Made by a program: the position numbers and the translations under genes | Notes under the pieces: model-generated | The model's database searches: none | What the model was told of the DNA's origin: nothing | What the model saw: the letters and a program-made list of their open reading frames with translations, nothing else | From: Solirubrobacteraceae bacterium | GTDB lineage: Bacteria > Actinomycetota > Thermoleophilia > Solirubrobacterales > Solirubrobacteraceae | Assembly (NCBI GenBank): GCA_030447505.1 | Contig: JAUJOT010000002.1 | Span: 248,001 to 312,000 of the forward strand | Reading direction: 5' to 3' | DNA length: 64,000 nucleotides | Shown: piece after piece, positions 37,010 to 45,992 of the stretch | How the letters are laid out: each line of letters opens with the position of its first letter | Numbering within the stretch: position 1 is the stretch's first letter

Positions 37010-39671
37010 CGTGCTGGCGATCGGCCGCGAGCGCGTCCGCGATCGCCGCGCGCGCCGCCGCGATCGCCTCAGGGAGCTTGTCCGGGTCGCGACCGCCGGC
37101 CTGCGCCATCGTGTCCCGTCCCCCTCCCCCGCCGCCGGCGACCGCCGCGGCCGCCTTGACGACCGCGCCCGCCTTGACGCCGCGTGCGACGAGCGGCGGC
37201 GAGACCGCCGCGACGAGGTGCACGCGCCCGTCGACGGCTGCGCCGAGCACGGTCGCCGACTGCTCGCCCAGCCGGCCCTTGATGCGGTCGGCGACGTCCA
37301 TCAGCTGCTTCGCGCCGCCCGCGCCGCTGACGACCTCGGCGACGACGTCGGCGCCCGCGATCTGCGTCGCAGCGGCCGCCAGCGCGTCGACGTCGACGGC
37401 GGTCGCGGCGCTGTCGGCCGACGACGCCTTCGCCGCCTGCCTGGCGCAGTCGCGCAGCTCGAGGACCGCTTCCGGCAAGCGCTCGACGGCGCACTTCAGC
37501 AGTGCCGCCGCCGCGCGCGCCTTCGCATCGTTCGCGCGCAGCTCGGCGACGGCGGCCGGCCCGGTGATCGCCTCGATGCGGCGCACGTTCGCCGCGCTCG
37601 AGCTCTCGCCGAGCAGCTTGAAGACGCCGATCTCCGCGGTCGAGCGCACGTGCGTGCCGCCGCACAGCTCGCGCGAGTACGTGCCGTCGCCGATCTGCAC
37701 CATCCGCACGACGTCGCCGTACTTCTCCCCGAAGAGCGCCATCGCGCCGAGCGCGCGCGCCTCCTCGAGCGTCGTCGTGATCGGGCGCACCTGGTCGTTG
37801 CGCAGCACCCACTCGTTGACGCGATCCTCGATCGCCTGCAGGTCCTCCGCCGAGATCCGCTCGCCGTGCGAGAAGTCGAAGCGCAGCTTGTCGGGCCCGA
37901 CGTAGGAGCCCGCCTGGCGCACGTGCGTGCCCAGGCGCTCGCGCAGCGCGGCGTGCAGGAGGTGCGTCGCGGTGTGGTTGGCGGCCGTCGCCGTGCGCGC
38001 CGCGCGGTCGACGCGTGCGACGACGCGCTCGCCGGGCTGCAGCTCGCCGCGCTGCAGCTCGACGACGACCGCCTGGTCGTCGCCGACGCGCACGACGTCG
38101 ACGACGCGCGACGCGCAGTCGCCGACCTCGCACTCGATCGTCCCGCCGTCGGCGATCTGGCCGCCGCCGGTTGCGTAGAACGGCGACTCGGCGAGCTTGA
38201 CGAGCAGGCGCTCGCCGTCTGGCTGCAGCGCACCGATCGTCGTGTGCTGCTCGAGCGTCTCATAGCCCGTGAAGTCGGTCTCGAAGCCCGCCGTGCGCGA
38301 CAGCGCACGCGCCTGCTCGCGCACGCCGCCTGCGGCGGTCGCCTCCGCGCGGCCGCCCGCCCGGGCGCGGGCGCGCTGCTGCTCCATCAGCGCGTCGAAG
38401 CCGGTCGTGTCGACCTCCAGGCCCTGCTCGAGCGCGAGCTCGCGCGTGACCTCGAACGGAAAGCCGTAGGTGTCGTGCAGCTTGAAGGCGTCGATCGCGG
38501 GGATGCCCGGGCGCGAGCTACGACGCGAGCGCTCGATGACCTCCTCGAGCAGCTTCGTGCCCTGCTCCAGAGTGCGGCCGAAGCCCTCCTCCTCGGAGCG
38601 CACCCAGCGCATGATCGGGTCGCGCTCGCGCTCGAGCTCGGGATACGCGCCGCCCATGATCTCGATGACCTGCTCGGCGAACGCCGGCAGAAAGCCGTGC
38701 TGCATCCCGATCCGGTTGCCCTGCTGGATCGCACGGCGCATGATCCGCCGCAGGATGTAGCCGCGGTCCTCGTTGGACGGCACGACGCCGTCGGCGATCA
38801 GGAACGTCATCGCGCGCGCATGGTCGGAGAGGATCCGCAGCGCGCGCTCGTCGGGGTCCTCGGACGCCAGCCGGCGGCCGAGCGCCATCAGCGGCGCGAA
38901 CGTGTCGGTCTCGAAGACCGTCTCGACGCCCTGCTGGATGACCGCCATGCGCTCCAGCCCGAGGCCCGTGTCGATGTTGTTCGCGGGCAGCGGCGCGAGC
39001 GTCGGGCGGCCCTGCTCGTCCTTGCCGAGGTCGTACTGGGTGAAGACGAGGTTCCAGTACTCGAGGAAGCGCTCGTTCTCGCCGCCGGGCAGGTCGTCCT
39101 CGCTGCCGAAGTCCAGGCCGCGATCGATGTAGAGCTCGCTGCACGGCCCGCATGGCCCGTTGTCGCCGGCCTGCCAGAAGTTCTCCGAGCGCGGGCACAG
39201 GACGATCCGCTCGCGTGGCACGCCGACCGACAGCCACGCCTCGATCGCCTCCTCGTCGGGGCCGAGGCCGAGCTCCTCGTCGCCCGCGAAGACCGTGATC
39301 CAGATGTCGTCGGGGTTGAAGCCAAAGCCGGTCTGCGACAGCTCCCAGGCCCACTCGACGGCCTCCTGCTTGAAGTAGTCGCCGATCGAGAAGTTGCCGA
39401 GCATCTCGAAGAAGGTCAGGTGCCGGGCGGTGTTGCCGACGTTGTCGATGTCCGTCGTGCGAAAGCACTTCTGGACCGTCGTCAGGCGCGGGCGCGGCGG
39501 CGTCTCCTCGCCGCGGAAGTACGGCACGAGCGGATGCATGCCGGCCGTCGTGAGCAGCACGGACGGGTCGTAGGCCGACGGCACGAGCGACGCCGAGGGC
39601 AGGCGCTTGTGGTCGTGGGCCTCGAAGAACCCGAGGAACGTCTCGCGGATCTCGGCGGTCGTCTTGGCCAT
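37002..39671 (-). CDS. alaS: Alanyl-tRNA synthetase
   Basis: 889 residues from ATG 39671; the track ORF runs too far upstream. Class II core: 'LTTVQKCFRTTDIDNVGNTA', 'RHLTFFEMLGNFSIGDYF' and 'NIDTGLGLERMA'. Editing domain with 'NHTATHLLHAAL' and 'CGGTHV' zinc ligands. C-terminal DHHA1/C-Ala domain ending '...GGRDPDKLPEAIAAA'. The stop of mnmA and the start of alaS share a base (TGATG). Confidence 0.97.
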   Translation of the reverse strand: MAKTTAEIRETFLGFFEAHDHKRLPSASLVPSAYDPSVLLTTAGMHPLVPYFRGEETPPRPRLTTVQKCFRTTDIDNVGNTARHLTFFEMLGNFSIGDYFKQEAVEWAWELSQTGFGFNPDDIWITVFAGDEELGLGPDEEAIEAWLSVGVPRERIVLCPRSENFWQAGDNGPCGPCSELYIDRGLDFGSEDDLPGGENERFLEYWNLVFTQYDLGKDEQGRPTLAPLPANNIDTGLGLERMAVIQQGVETVFETDTFAPLMALGRRLASEDPDERALRILSDHARAMTFLIADGVVPSNEDRGYILRRIMRRAIQQGNRIGMQHGFLPAFAEQVIEIMGGAYPELERERDPIMRWVRSEEEGFGRTLEQGTKLLEEVIERSRRSSRPGIPAIDAFKLHDTYGFPFEVTRELALEQGLEVDTTGFDALMEQQRARARAGGRAEATAAGGVREQARALSRTAGFETDFTGYETLEQHTTIGALQPDGERLLVKLAESPFYATGGGQIADGGTIECEVGDCASRVVDVVRVGDDQAVVVELQRGELQPGERVVARVDRAARTATAANHTATHLLHAALRERLGTHVRQAGSYVGPDKLRFDFSHGERISAEDLQAIEDRVNEWVLRNDQVRPITTTLEEARALGAMALFGEKYGDVVRMVQIGDGTYSRELCGGTHVRSTAEIGVFKLLGESSSAANVRRIEAITGPAAVAELRANDAKARAAAALLKCAVERLPEAVLELRDCARQAAKASSADSAATAVDVDALAAAATQIAGADVVAEVVSGAGGAKQLMDVADRIKGRLGEQSATVLGAAVDGRVHLVAAVSPPLVARGVKAGAVVKAAAAVAGGGGGGRDTMAQAGGRDPDKLPEAIAAARAAIADALAADRQHDG

Positions 39672-41062
39672 CACGCGGCGATTGTGGCGCATCCCACGAT
39701 CGCGTCCCCGCGCAGGAAGACCGCGGTCTGCCCGGGCGCCGCGCCGTGAAACGGCTCGTCGAGGTGGATTCGATCCCCCTCCAGCCGGCAGCCCAGCGCC
39801 GGCGCGTGGTAGCGCAGGCGCACCGCGTCGGGGTCGGCGGCGTGCAGGCGCAGGCCGCGCACGCGCACCGTGCTCGTCGCAAGCTGCTCGCGTGTGCCGA
39901 CGGTGACGGTGTTGGCGCGCGCGTCGGTCGCCAGGACGTAGAGCGGCTGCGCCGCAGCGATCCCCAGGCCCTTGCGCTGGCCCACCGTGAAGCCGTGGTG
40001 ACCGTCGTGGCGGCCGACCACGCGCCCCGCCCGGTCGACGATCTCGCCCGGGCGCTCGCGCAGCCCTCCGTGCCGGGCGAGGAACGTCGCGCGACCGGTG
40101 CCGGCAAGAAAGCACAGATCCTGCGACTCGGGCTTGCGCGCGACCTCCAGGCCGGCGGCCTCGGCGAGCGCTCGGACGTCCTCCTTCGTGTGCTCGCCGA
40201 GCGGGAAGCGCAGGCGCGCGAGCGCCTCGCGGCCGAGGGCGGCGAGCATGTACGTCTGGTCCTTGGCGCGATCGGCGGCGAGCCGCAGCAGCCCGTCGTC
40301 GGTTCGGCGCGCGTAATGGCCCGTCGTCAGCGTGGCGGCGCCGAGCCGGTCGGCGAACTCGACCATCGCGTCGAGGCGCACGTGGCCGTTGCAGCGCACG
40401 CAGGGGTTCGGGGTGAGCCCGTCGGCGTGCTCGCGCAGCCAGGGGTCGACGACGGCGCCGCGGAACTCGTCGCGCAGGTCGAGTGTGAAGTGCGCCATGC
40501 CGAGCTCGTGCGCGAGCCTGCGCGCGCCGCGCACCGCGGCCGCCGAGCAGCACGAGCGCTCGCCGTCGTTGTCGGCGTCGGCCCACAGCTCGAGCGTCAC
40601 CGTCGCGACGTCGCCGTCGCTGAGGATCGCCGCGACGGCGCTGTCGACGCCGCCGGACATCGCCACGAGCGTGCGGCGCGGGTCGCTCGGCAGCGCACCG
40701 CCGACGCGCACCGCGGCGCCGAGCGCGCGGTGCAGCGCATCGGACACGAGGTCTGCCGCGTGCAGCTTGCCCGCGCTCAGGCCCCCGAGCTCGGCGGCGA
40801 TCTGCGGCGAGCCGATCCGCGCGGCGTCAAGCAGGCCCGCGCCCTCGACGAGCTCGACGGCCGCGCTGCCGGCCGCGATCATCGTCCCGCAGCCGCTGGC
40901 CTCGAAGCCGGCCGCGGCGACGCGCTCGCCGTCGATCGCCAGCGAGAAGCGCACGAGGTCGCCGCAGGCGGCGCCGCCGGCGGCGCCATGGAAGGCGCCC
41001 GCGACGGCGCGACCGCGGCCACGCGGGTGGTTGAGGTGATCTTCGAAGCGCTCGTCGGGCAC
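39671..41062 (-). CDS. mnmA: IscU-like scaffold domain fused to tRNA 2-thiouridylase MnmA
   Basis: 463 residues, GTG start. Residues about 1-118 match IscU/NifU-N: 'AACGDLVRFSLAIDGERV' (Cys33, Asp35) and 'FEASGCGTMIAAGSAAV' (Cys58). The third IscU ligand is lost: 'KLHAADLVSDAL' keeps His101 but has Ala102 in place of the Cys. Residues about 130-463 are MnmA: PP-loop 'AMSGGVDSAV', 'NPCVRCNGHVRLD' (Cys221, Cys224) and 'ESQDLCFLAGTG' (Cys317). MnmA thiolates U34 of tRNA Glu/Gln/Lys with sulphur from a desulphurase relay. No cysteine desulphurase lies in the window. The fusion would bring a sulphur or Fe-S carrier directly to the enzyme. Confidence 0.93.
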   Translation of the reverse strand: MPDERFEDHLNHPRGRGRAVAGAFHGAAGGAACGDLVRFSLAIDGERVAAAGFEASGCGTMIAAGSAAVELVEGAGLLDAARIGSPQIAAELGGLSAGKLHAADLVSDALHRALGAAVRVGGALPSDPRRTLVAMSGGVDSAVAAILSDGDVATVTLELWADADNDGERSCCSAAAVRGARRLAHELGMAHFTLDLRDEFRGAVVDPWLREHADGLTPNPCVRCNGHVRLDAMVEFADRLGAATLTTGHYARRTDDGLLRLAADRAKDQTYMLAALGREALARLRFPLGEHTKEDVRALAEAAGLEVARKPESQDLCFLAGTGRATFLARHGGLRERPGEIVDRAGRVVGRHDGHHGFTVGQRKGLGIAAAQPLYVLATDARANTVTVGTREQLATSTVRVRGLRLHAADPDAVRLRYHAPALGCRLEGDRIHLDEPFHGAAPGQTAVFLRGDAIVGCATIAA

Positions 41063-41072
41063 GCCCGACGAG
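41051..41072. repeat. Perfect 10-bp inverted repeat centred on the mnmA start codon
   Basis: CTCGTCGGGC and GCCCGACGAG flank a 2-base centre. The GTG start of mnmA (41060-41062) sits at the centre, so in RNA the start codon would lie at the tip of a very stable stem. In DNA it is a 22-bp palindrome suitable for a dimeric regulator. It also encodes MPDE, so coding constraint contributes. Confidence 0.7.
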
Positions 41073-41138
41073 TCTAGATCGGGTCAGACGCCGCGAGTCG
41101 CGATCGCGAGGTCCGGCGCGTCCTGCACGACGGCCGCC

Positions 41139-41762
41139 CTAGCGGCGGCCGGCGAGGGCGTCCTTGACGGCCTGCGCGAGCTCTCCCGGCTCCGACAGGC
41201 CGACGATCGCGCGGCTGCGGCGCTTGCGATCGATGACGAGGGTCGTCGGCGACTGGTTGATCGTGATGTCCTGCGTGATCGACTGGTAGCGGCCGACGCG
41301 GCTGATCGGGATGACGTGGACGGCGACCTTGCCGCCGTGACGGCTCAGCCCGCGCAGCGCGCCGCGCGTCGCGACGTCGTCGGCGCCCTTGGCATTCCAG
41401 AAGAGCAGGACGACGACCTTGCCGCGGCGGATGTCGCGTACGACGGCGGCCTCGCGCCTGTTGGCGGGCTTGACGTCGCCAGCGGCGGGCTTCGTCGCAG
41501 GAGCGGCGGCGGTCGTGCTCGGCGCTGCTGCCGGCGGCGCGGCGGGGGCGGCGGCAACGGCGCCGTTGGCCGCGCTCGCAAGCCTGGCGTTCGCAGCATC
41601 GGCTGCGGCGGCGGCGTCCCTGGCCGGCGCGACGGCCGTCACCGGCGCGGCCGGCGTGGCGGCGACTTCGGGAGCCTTGGGCCGCAGGGCGACGAGCCAC
41701 AGGGCGAGGAAAACGATCGTGCCCGCGAGGGCGATGAGCATCGGGCGCGAAACCTGGTCCAT
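41139..41762 (-). CDS. Membrane-anchored thioredoxin-fold protein lacking the CxxC site
   Basis: 207 residues. N-terminal anchor ('MLIALAGTIVFLALWLVALR'), a linker of about 75 Ala/Pro-rich residues, then a thioredoxin-like domain: 'GKVVVLLFWNAKGADDVATR' (quoted to the CxxC position, where Asn-Ala-Lys-Gly replaces Cys-x-x-Cys) and the cis-Pro strand 'INQSPTTLVIDRK'. No Cys exists in the protein, so it cannot be a disulphide oxidoreductase. Perhaps a binding or structural role. Precedes mnmA by 76 bp. GTGTACTAGCG upstream resembles the element before the zinc-ribbon gene at 16271. Confidence 0.72.
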   Translation of the reverse strand: MDQVSRPMLIALAGTIVFLALWLVALRPKAPEVAATPAAPVTAVAPARDAAAAADAANARLASAANGAVAAAPAAPPAAAPSTTAAAPATKPAAGDVKPANRREAAVVRDIRRGKVVVLLFWNAKGADDVATRGALRGLSRHGGKVAVHVIPISRVGRYQSITQDITINQSPTTLVIDRKRRSRAIVGLSEPGELAQAVKDALAGRR

Positions 41763-41900
41763 GGCACGGTCGTCGGCGGGGCAGCTGCTGCGCGCGAGCG
41801 CGCTTGCGGATCGCTAGTACACGTGTCCGTCCCTCCCGCGGTCGCGCTGCTCACAGCGTCCGCGCCCGGCGCCCGCCCTTCCCGCCGCGGCGTCGACGCG

Positions 41901-43712
41901 CTACCCGCCTGGCGCCGCCGTCGACCGCAGCCCGAGCTCGCGCAGCTGCTTGGCGTCGACCGGGGCGGGCGCGCCCGTCAGCGGGTCTGAGCCGCTCGCC
42001 GTCTTCGGGAACGCGATGACGTCGCGGATCGAGTCGCGGCCGGCGAGCAGCGTGACGATGCGGTCGATCCCGAACGCGATCCCGCCGTGTGGCGGCGCGC
42101 CGAAGCGCAGCGCCTCGAGCAGGAAGCCGAAGCGCTGCTCGGCCTCGTCCTCGTCCATGCCGATCGCCTCGAAGACCTTGCGCTGCACCGCCGGGTCGTG
42201 GATCCGGATCGAGCCGCCGCCGAGCTCCCAGCCGTCGACGACGAGGTCATAGGCGCGCGAACGCCAGGACCCCGGCCCGCCCCCGTCCGCCTCGAGATCC
42301 TCCGCGCTGGTGCCGGTCGGCGCGGTCGGCGCGGTGAAGGGGTGGTGCAGCGCGTCCCAGCGATGCTCGTCCTCGTTGCGGTCGAACATCGGGAAGTCGA
42401 CGACCCACAGCACGTCGTGTCGGCCCGCGGCGACGAGCTTCCAGCGCTCGGCGAGCTCGAGGCGCAGCACGCCGAGCGCGTTGGCCGCTACGGCCGCGCT
42501 GTCGGCGACGGCAAGCAGCAGCTCGCCGGGCTGCGCGCCCAGCGCGGCGGTGACGGCGGCGATCTCCTCGTGCGAGAGGAACTTCGCGATCGGCGAGCGC
42601 CAGGTTCCGTCCTCCTGCACGAACGCCCACACCAGGCCGCCGGCACCGGCGCGCCTGGCGACCTCGGTCAGCTCGTCGAGCTCCTTGCGCGGGACCTCGC
42701 GCTGCCCGGCGTTGATCGCACGCACGACGCCGCCGCCGCCGACGACGGAGGCGAAGACCTTGAACTGCGAGGCGCGCAGGTGCTCCGACACGTCCGTGAT
42801 CTCGAGGCCGAAGCGCCTGTCGGGGCGATCTGATCCGAAGCGCAGCAGCGCCTCGTCGTAGGCCATGCGCTCGTACGGCGGAGCGGGGAGGTCGAGGCCG
42901 CCGAGCTCGAAGACCTTCGCCATCAGCCGCTCGTTGACGTCGATCACGTCGTCCTCGTCCACGAACGACATCTCGAGGTCGAGCTGCGTGAACTCGGGCT
43001 GGCGGTCGGCGCGCAGGTCCTCGTCGCGAAAGCAGCGCGCGATCTGGAAGTAGCGCTCGTAGCCGGCGATCATCAGCAGCTGCTTGAAGAGCTGCGGCGA
43101 CTGCGGCAGCGCGTAGAAGTTGCCCGGCGACAGGCGCGCGGGGACGAGGAAGTCGCGCGCTCCCTCGGGCGTCGAGCGCGTCAGGATCGGGGTCTCGACC
43201 TCGAGGAAGTCCTCGTCGGAGAGCGTCTCGCGGATCGTGCGCACGACCTCGTGGCGCAGCACGAGCGCGTCGACCATGTAGCGCCGGCGCAGGTCCAGCG
43301 TACGGTGGCGCAGGCGCGTCATCTCGTCGAGCTCGACGTCGCCGTCGAGCGGAAACGGCGGCGTCGCGGAGCGCGCGAGGACCGTCACCTGCCTGGCCTG
43401 GATCTCGATCTCGCCCGTCGCGAGCTCCGGGTTGACGTTGCCCTGCTCGCGCAGCACGACGTCGCCGGCGACGCTCACGACGTACTCGCTGCGCAGCTTC
43501 TCCGCCGCGGCGAACAGCTCGGCGCCGTTCTGCGGATGAAAGACGAGCTGCACGATCCCGGCCCGGTCGCGCAGGTCGATGAAGATCAGCCCGCCGTGGT
43601 CGCGGCGGTTGTGCACCCAGCCCGAGACGCGCGCCCTGCTGCCGGCGCTGTCGGCGCTCAGGTCGCCCGCCCAGCTGTCTCGGTACGGGTTGGCGCGCGG
43701 CGCGCGCCTCAC
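41901..43712 (-). CDS. aspS: Aspartyl-tRNA synthetase
   Basis: 603 residues, GTG start overlapping the hisS stop (GTGA). OB-fold anticodon domain ('VSGWVHNRRDHGGLIFIDLR'), class II core ('ETPILTRSTPEGARDFLVP', 'FYALPQSPQLFKQLLMIAG', 'CFRDEDLRADRQPEFTQLD'), the GAD insertion and motif 3 'GGIAFGIDRIVTLLAG'. Whether it is discriminating or Asx-type cannot be told from gatCAB context here. Confidence 0.97.
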   Translation of the reverse strand: MRRAPRANPYRDSWAGDLSADSAGSRARVSGWVHNRRDHGGLIFIDLRDRAGIVQLVFHPQNGAELFAAAEKLRSEYVVSVAGDVVLREQGNVNPELATGEIEIQARQVTVLARSATPPFPLDGDVELDEMTRLRHRTLDLRRRYMVDALVLRHEVVRTIRETLSDEDFLEVETPILTRSTPEGARDFLVPARLSPGNFYALPQSPQLFKQLLMIAGYERYFQIARCFRDEDLRADRQPEFTQLDLEMSFVDEDDVIDVNERLMAKVFELGGLDLPAPPYERMAYDEALLRFGSDRPDRRFGLEITDVSEHLRASQFKVFASVVGGGGVVRAINAGQREVPRKELDELTEVARRAGAGGLVWAFVQEDGTWRSPIAKFLSHEEIAAVTAALGAQPGELLLAVADSAAVAANALGVLRLELAERWKLVAAGRHDVLWVVDFPMFDRNEDEHRWDALHHPFTAPTAPTGTSAEDLEADGGGPGSWRSRAYDLVVDGWELGGGSIRIHDPAVQRKVFEAIGMDEDEAEQRFGFLLEALRFGAPPHGGIAFGIDRIVTLLAGRDSIRDVIAFPKTASGSDPLTGAPAPVDAKQLRELGLRSTAAPGG

Positions 43713-44959
43713 CGCATGCCCCGCTCGCGCAGGATCCGGGCGACGACGCCTGCCGCGTCGACCTCGAACTGCTCGCCCGTCTGCATGTCCTTCAGCACCG
43801 TCGTCTCGTCGTCCACGATCGCAACGTAGCGCGCGCCGATCCGATCGGCGTGCTTGAGCTGCCCCTTCAGCGACCGGCCGGCGAGCTCGATCTGCGCGTT
43901 CATGCGCGCCCGGCGGGCCTCGTCGGCGAGCGCGAACGCGGCGCGGCGCTGCTGCGCTCCGCCGAAGGCGACGTACAGGTCGACGGGCGCTGGCGCGACC
44001 GGGAGGCCGTCCGAAGCGAGCAGGATCCGCTCGATCCCCGCCGCCCAGCCGCAGCCCGGCGTCGCGGGGCCGCCGAGCATCTCGACGAGCCCGTCGTAGC
44101 GCCCGCCTCCGCCGACGGCGTTCTGCGCAGAGAGCTTGCCCGATTCGAACTCGAAGACGGTGCGCGTGTAGTAGTCCAGGCCGCGCACGAGCGTCGGGTC
44201 GACCTCGTGCTCGACGCCCGCGCGCAGCAGCAGCTCGCGTACGGCGGCGAAGTGCTCGGCGTCGGCGCGGTCGAGCTGGTCGAGCAGCAGCGGCGCCTCG
44301 GCCATGACGGCGCGCGTACCCGCATGATCGGAGTCGAACGCGCGCAGCGGGTTCAGCTCGATGCGGCTGCGCACGTCCTCCGAGAGCCGGTCGGCGTTGT
44401 CGCGCAGGTGGGCCTGGAGGCGCTCGCGGTAGGCGTGGCGCGCGTCGAGCGTGCCCAGGCTCCCGACCCGCAGCCGCACGCGCCCGACCTCGAGCTCGGA
44501 CAGCAGCGTCGCCAGCAGCACGATCAGCTCGGCGTCGACGGCCGGGTCGTCGGAGCCCAGCGCCTCGGCTCCGATCTGCCAGAACTGCCGGTAGCGGCCC
44601 TGCTGGGGCTTCTCGGAGCGAAAGAAGCTCGACAGGTACCAGAGCTTCACGGGCTGGGGCAGCTTGTGCATTCCGTGCTCGGCGTAGGCGCGGCAGATCG
44701 GCGCGGTGCCCTCGGGGCGCAGCGTCACCGAGCGCCCGCCGCCGTCGTCGAAGGTGTACATCTCCTTTTGGACGATGTCCGTCGATGCGCCGACGCCGCG
44801 CGCGAACACCTCGGTCCGCTCGAAGGTCGGCGTCTCGATGCGCCGGTAGCCCGCGCCCTCGAGGATCCTGCGCGCGGTCGCCTCGAGCGCCACCCGCGTG
44901 TCGGCGTCCTGCGGCAGCACGTCGTACGTGCCGCGCGGAACCTGCAGCTTCTCGCTCAC
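43709..44959 (-). CDS. hisS: Histidyl-tRNA synthetase
   Basis: 416 residues from GTG 44959, overlapping the hydrolase stop as GTGA. 'PRGTYDVLP' N-terminus, motif 2 'LRPEGTAPICRAYAEHGM' and 'FFRSEKPQQGRYRQFWQIG', His-binding 'RGLDYYTRTVFEFE', 'GGGGRYDGL' and motif 3 'GWAAGIERILLA'. C-terminal anticodon-binding domain. The track ORF is over-extended. Confidence 0.97.
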   Translation of the reverse strand: MSEKLQVPRGTYDVLPQDADTRVALEATARRILEGAGYRRIETPTFERTEVFARGVGASTDIVQKEMYTFDDGGGRSVTLRPEGTAPICRAYAEHGMHKLPQPVKLWYLSSFFRSEKPQQGRYRQFWQIGAEALGSDDPAVDAELIVLLATLLSELEVGRVRLRVGSLGTLDARHAYRERLQAHLRDNADRLSEDVRSRIELNPLRAFDSDHAGTRAVMAEAPLLLDQLDRADAEHFAAVRELLLRAGVEHEVDPTLVRGLDYYTRTVFEFESGKLSAQNAVGGGGRYDGLVEMLGGPATPGCGWAAGIERILLASDGLPVAPAPVDLYVAFGGAQQRRAAFALADEARRARMNAQIELAGRSLKGQLKHADRIGARYVAIVDDETTVLKDMQTGEQFEVDAAGVVARILRERGMR

Positions 44960-45603
44960 CAGTTGGCTGGCTGCGTGAGGTAGGGGTTCGTCGCGCGCTC
45001 GCGGCCGAGGGTGGTGACGCCCATGTGTCCCGGATGGACGACGGTCTCGTCGTCGAAGCGATCGAGCAGGGCGGCGATCGAGCGCATCAGCGTCGGCCCG
45101 TCGCCGCCGGGCAGGTCGATCCGGCCGACGGAGCCCTGGAAGAGCACGTCGCCGGAGAAGAGCGCGCCCTCGTCGCGGACCGCGTAGCTGACGTGCCCCG
45201 GGCTGTGGCCGGGCGTGAACACGACGTCCAGCGTCAGTCCGGCGAGCTCGAGCGTCTCGCCGCCGGCGACGGTGTGCTCCGGGTCCCAGGACTCGTAGGG
45301 GCCGAAGCCCGGCCACGGCACGAAGGCCATGACGTCCTGCAGCACCGCCACCTCGAGCTGCGGGCAGTAGACCGGGGCGCCGGTCGCCCTGGCGACCGGC
45401 GCGACGGCGCCGACGTGGTCGAAGTGCGTGTGCGTGAGCAGGATCGCGTCGAGGGTGACGCCGGCGTCCTCGATCGCCTGCAGCAGCCGCGGCGCCTCCT
45501 CTCCGGGGTCGACGATCAGCGCCCGATCGCTTCCCTCCGGCCGGACGAGAAAGCAGTTCTCCTGCACCATCCCGACGGTGAACATCCCGATCTCGAGCGC
45601 CAT
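44956..45603 (-). CDS. Metallo-beta-lactamase-fold hydrolase, glyoxalase II-like
   Basis: 215 residues. Binuclear zinc motif 'ILLTHTHFDHVGAV', then 'TPGHSPGHVSY', 'LFSGDVLFQGSVGRIDLPGG' (quoted exactly 20) and 'VHPGHMGVTTLGRE'. This YcbL/GloB-like group hydrolyses thioesters such as S-lactoylglutathione or analogues. Four-base overlap with hisS. The same pair (Rv2581c-hisS) occurs in mycobacteria. Confidence 0.9.
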   Translation of the reverse strand: MALEIGMFTVGMVQENCFLVRPEGSDRALIVDPGEEAPRLLQAIEDAGVTLDAILLTHTHFDHVGAVAPVARATGAPVYCPQLEVAVLQDVMAFVPWPGFGPYESWDPEHTVAGGETLELAGLTLDVVFTPGHSPGHVSYAVRDEGALFSGDVLFQGSVGRIDLPGGDGPTLMRSIAALLDRFDDETVVHPGHMGVTTLGRERATNPYLTQPANW

Positions 45604-45606
45604 CGC

Positions 45607-45981
45607 CTACCTGGGCTTCGACGCCTTCGCCGCCTCCTGCTTGACGCGGCGGCGGTAGATGAGCTGGTCGGTGTAGTAGCCGAGCGGGATGTAGAAGAGG
45701 AAGACGAAGGCGGTCAGCGAGACCGCTTGGTCGGCGGGCGTCTGGAACGCGAACACGAGCAGGACCCCGAAGACGACGGCGGCGAGGGCGGCGCGCTTCG
45801 CCGCCGAATTCCAGGACGGCTCGCGCATCATCCGATCGCGGCGGCGCTGGGCGGCGAGCTCCTTGTCGGAGGCCTTGCGCTCTTCGGCGGTCGGTGGCCG
45901 TCCGGTGCGACCGCGCGTCTCGATCATCCCGGCGGCGTTGCCGCGATGCTTGCTGCGCCGCTTCTTCTTCGTCTGCGCCAT
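45607..45981 (-). CDS. Small basic membrane protein
   Basis: 124 residues. Very basic N-terminus ('MAQTKKKRRSKHRGNAAG'), then two hydrophobic segments ('ALAAVVFGVLLVFAFQ', 'LTAFVFLFYIPLGYYTDQLI') and a basic tail. Lies between the formiminotransferase (11 bp) and the hydrolase (3 bp), so it is in the operon. Function unknown. Confidence 0.75.
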   Translation of the reverse strand: MAQTKKKRRSKHRGNAAGMIETRGRTGRPPTAEERKASDKELAAQRRRDRMMREPSWNSAAKRAALAAVVFGVLLVFAFQTPADQAVSLTAFVFLFYIPLGYYTDQLIYRRRVKQEAAKASKPR

Positions 45982-45992
45982 GTCCTACGAGC

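Noticed and set aside
37011-39749. 912-codon plus-strand ORF
   Set aside because: Antisense of alaS; no domain.
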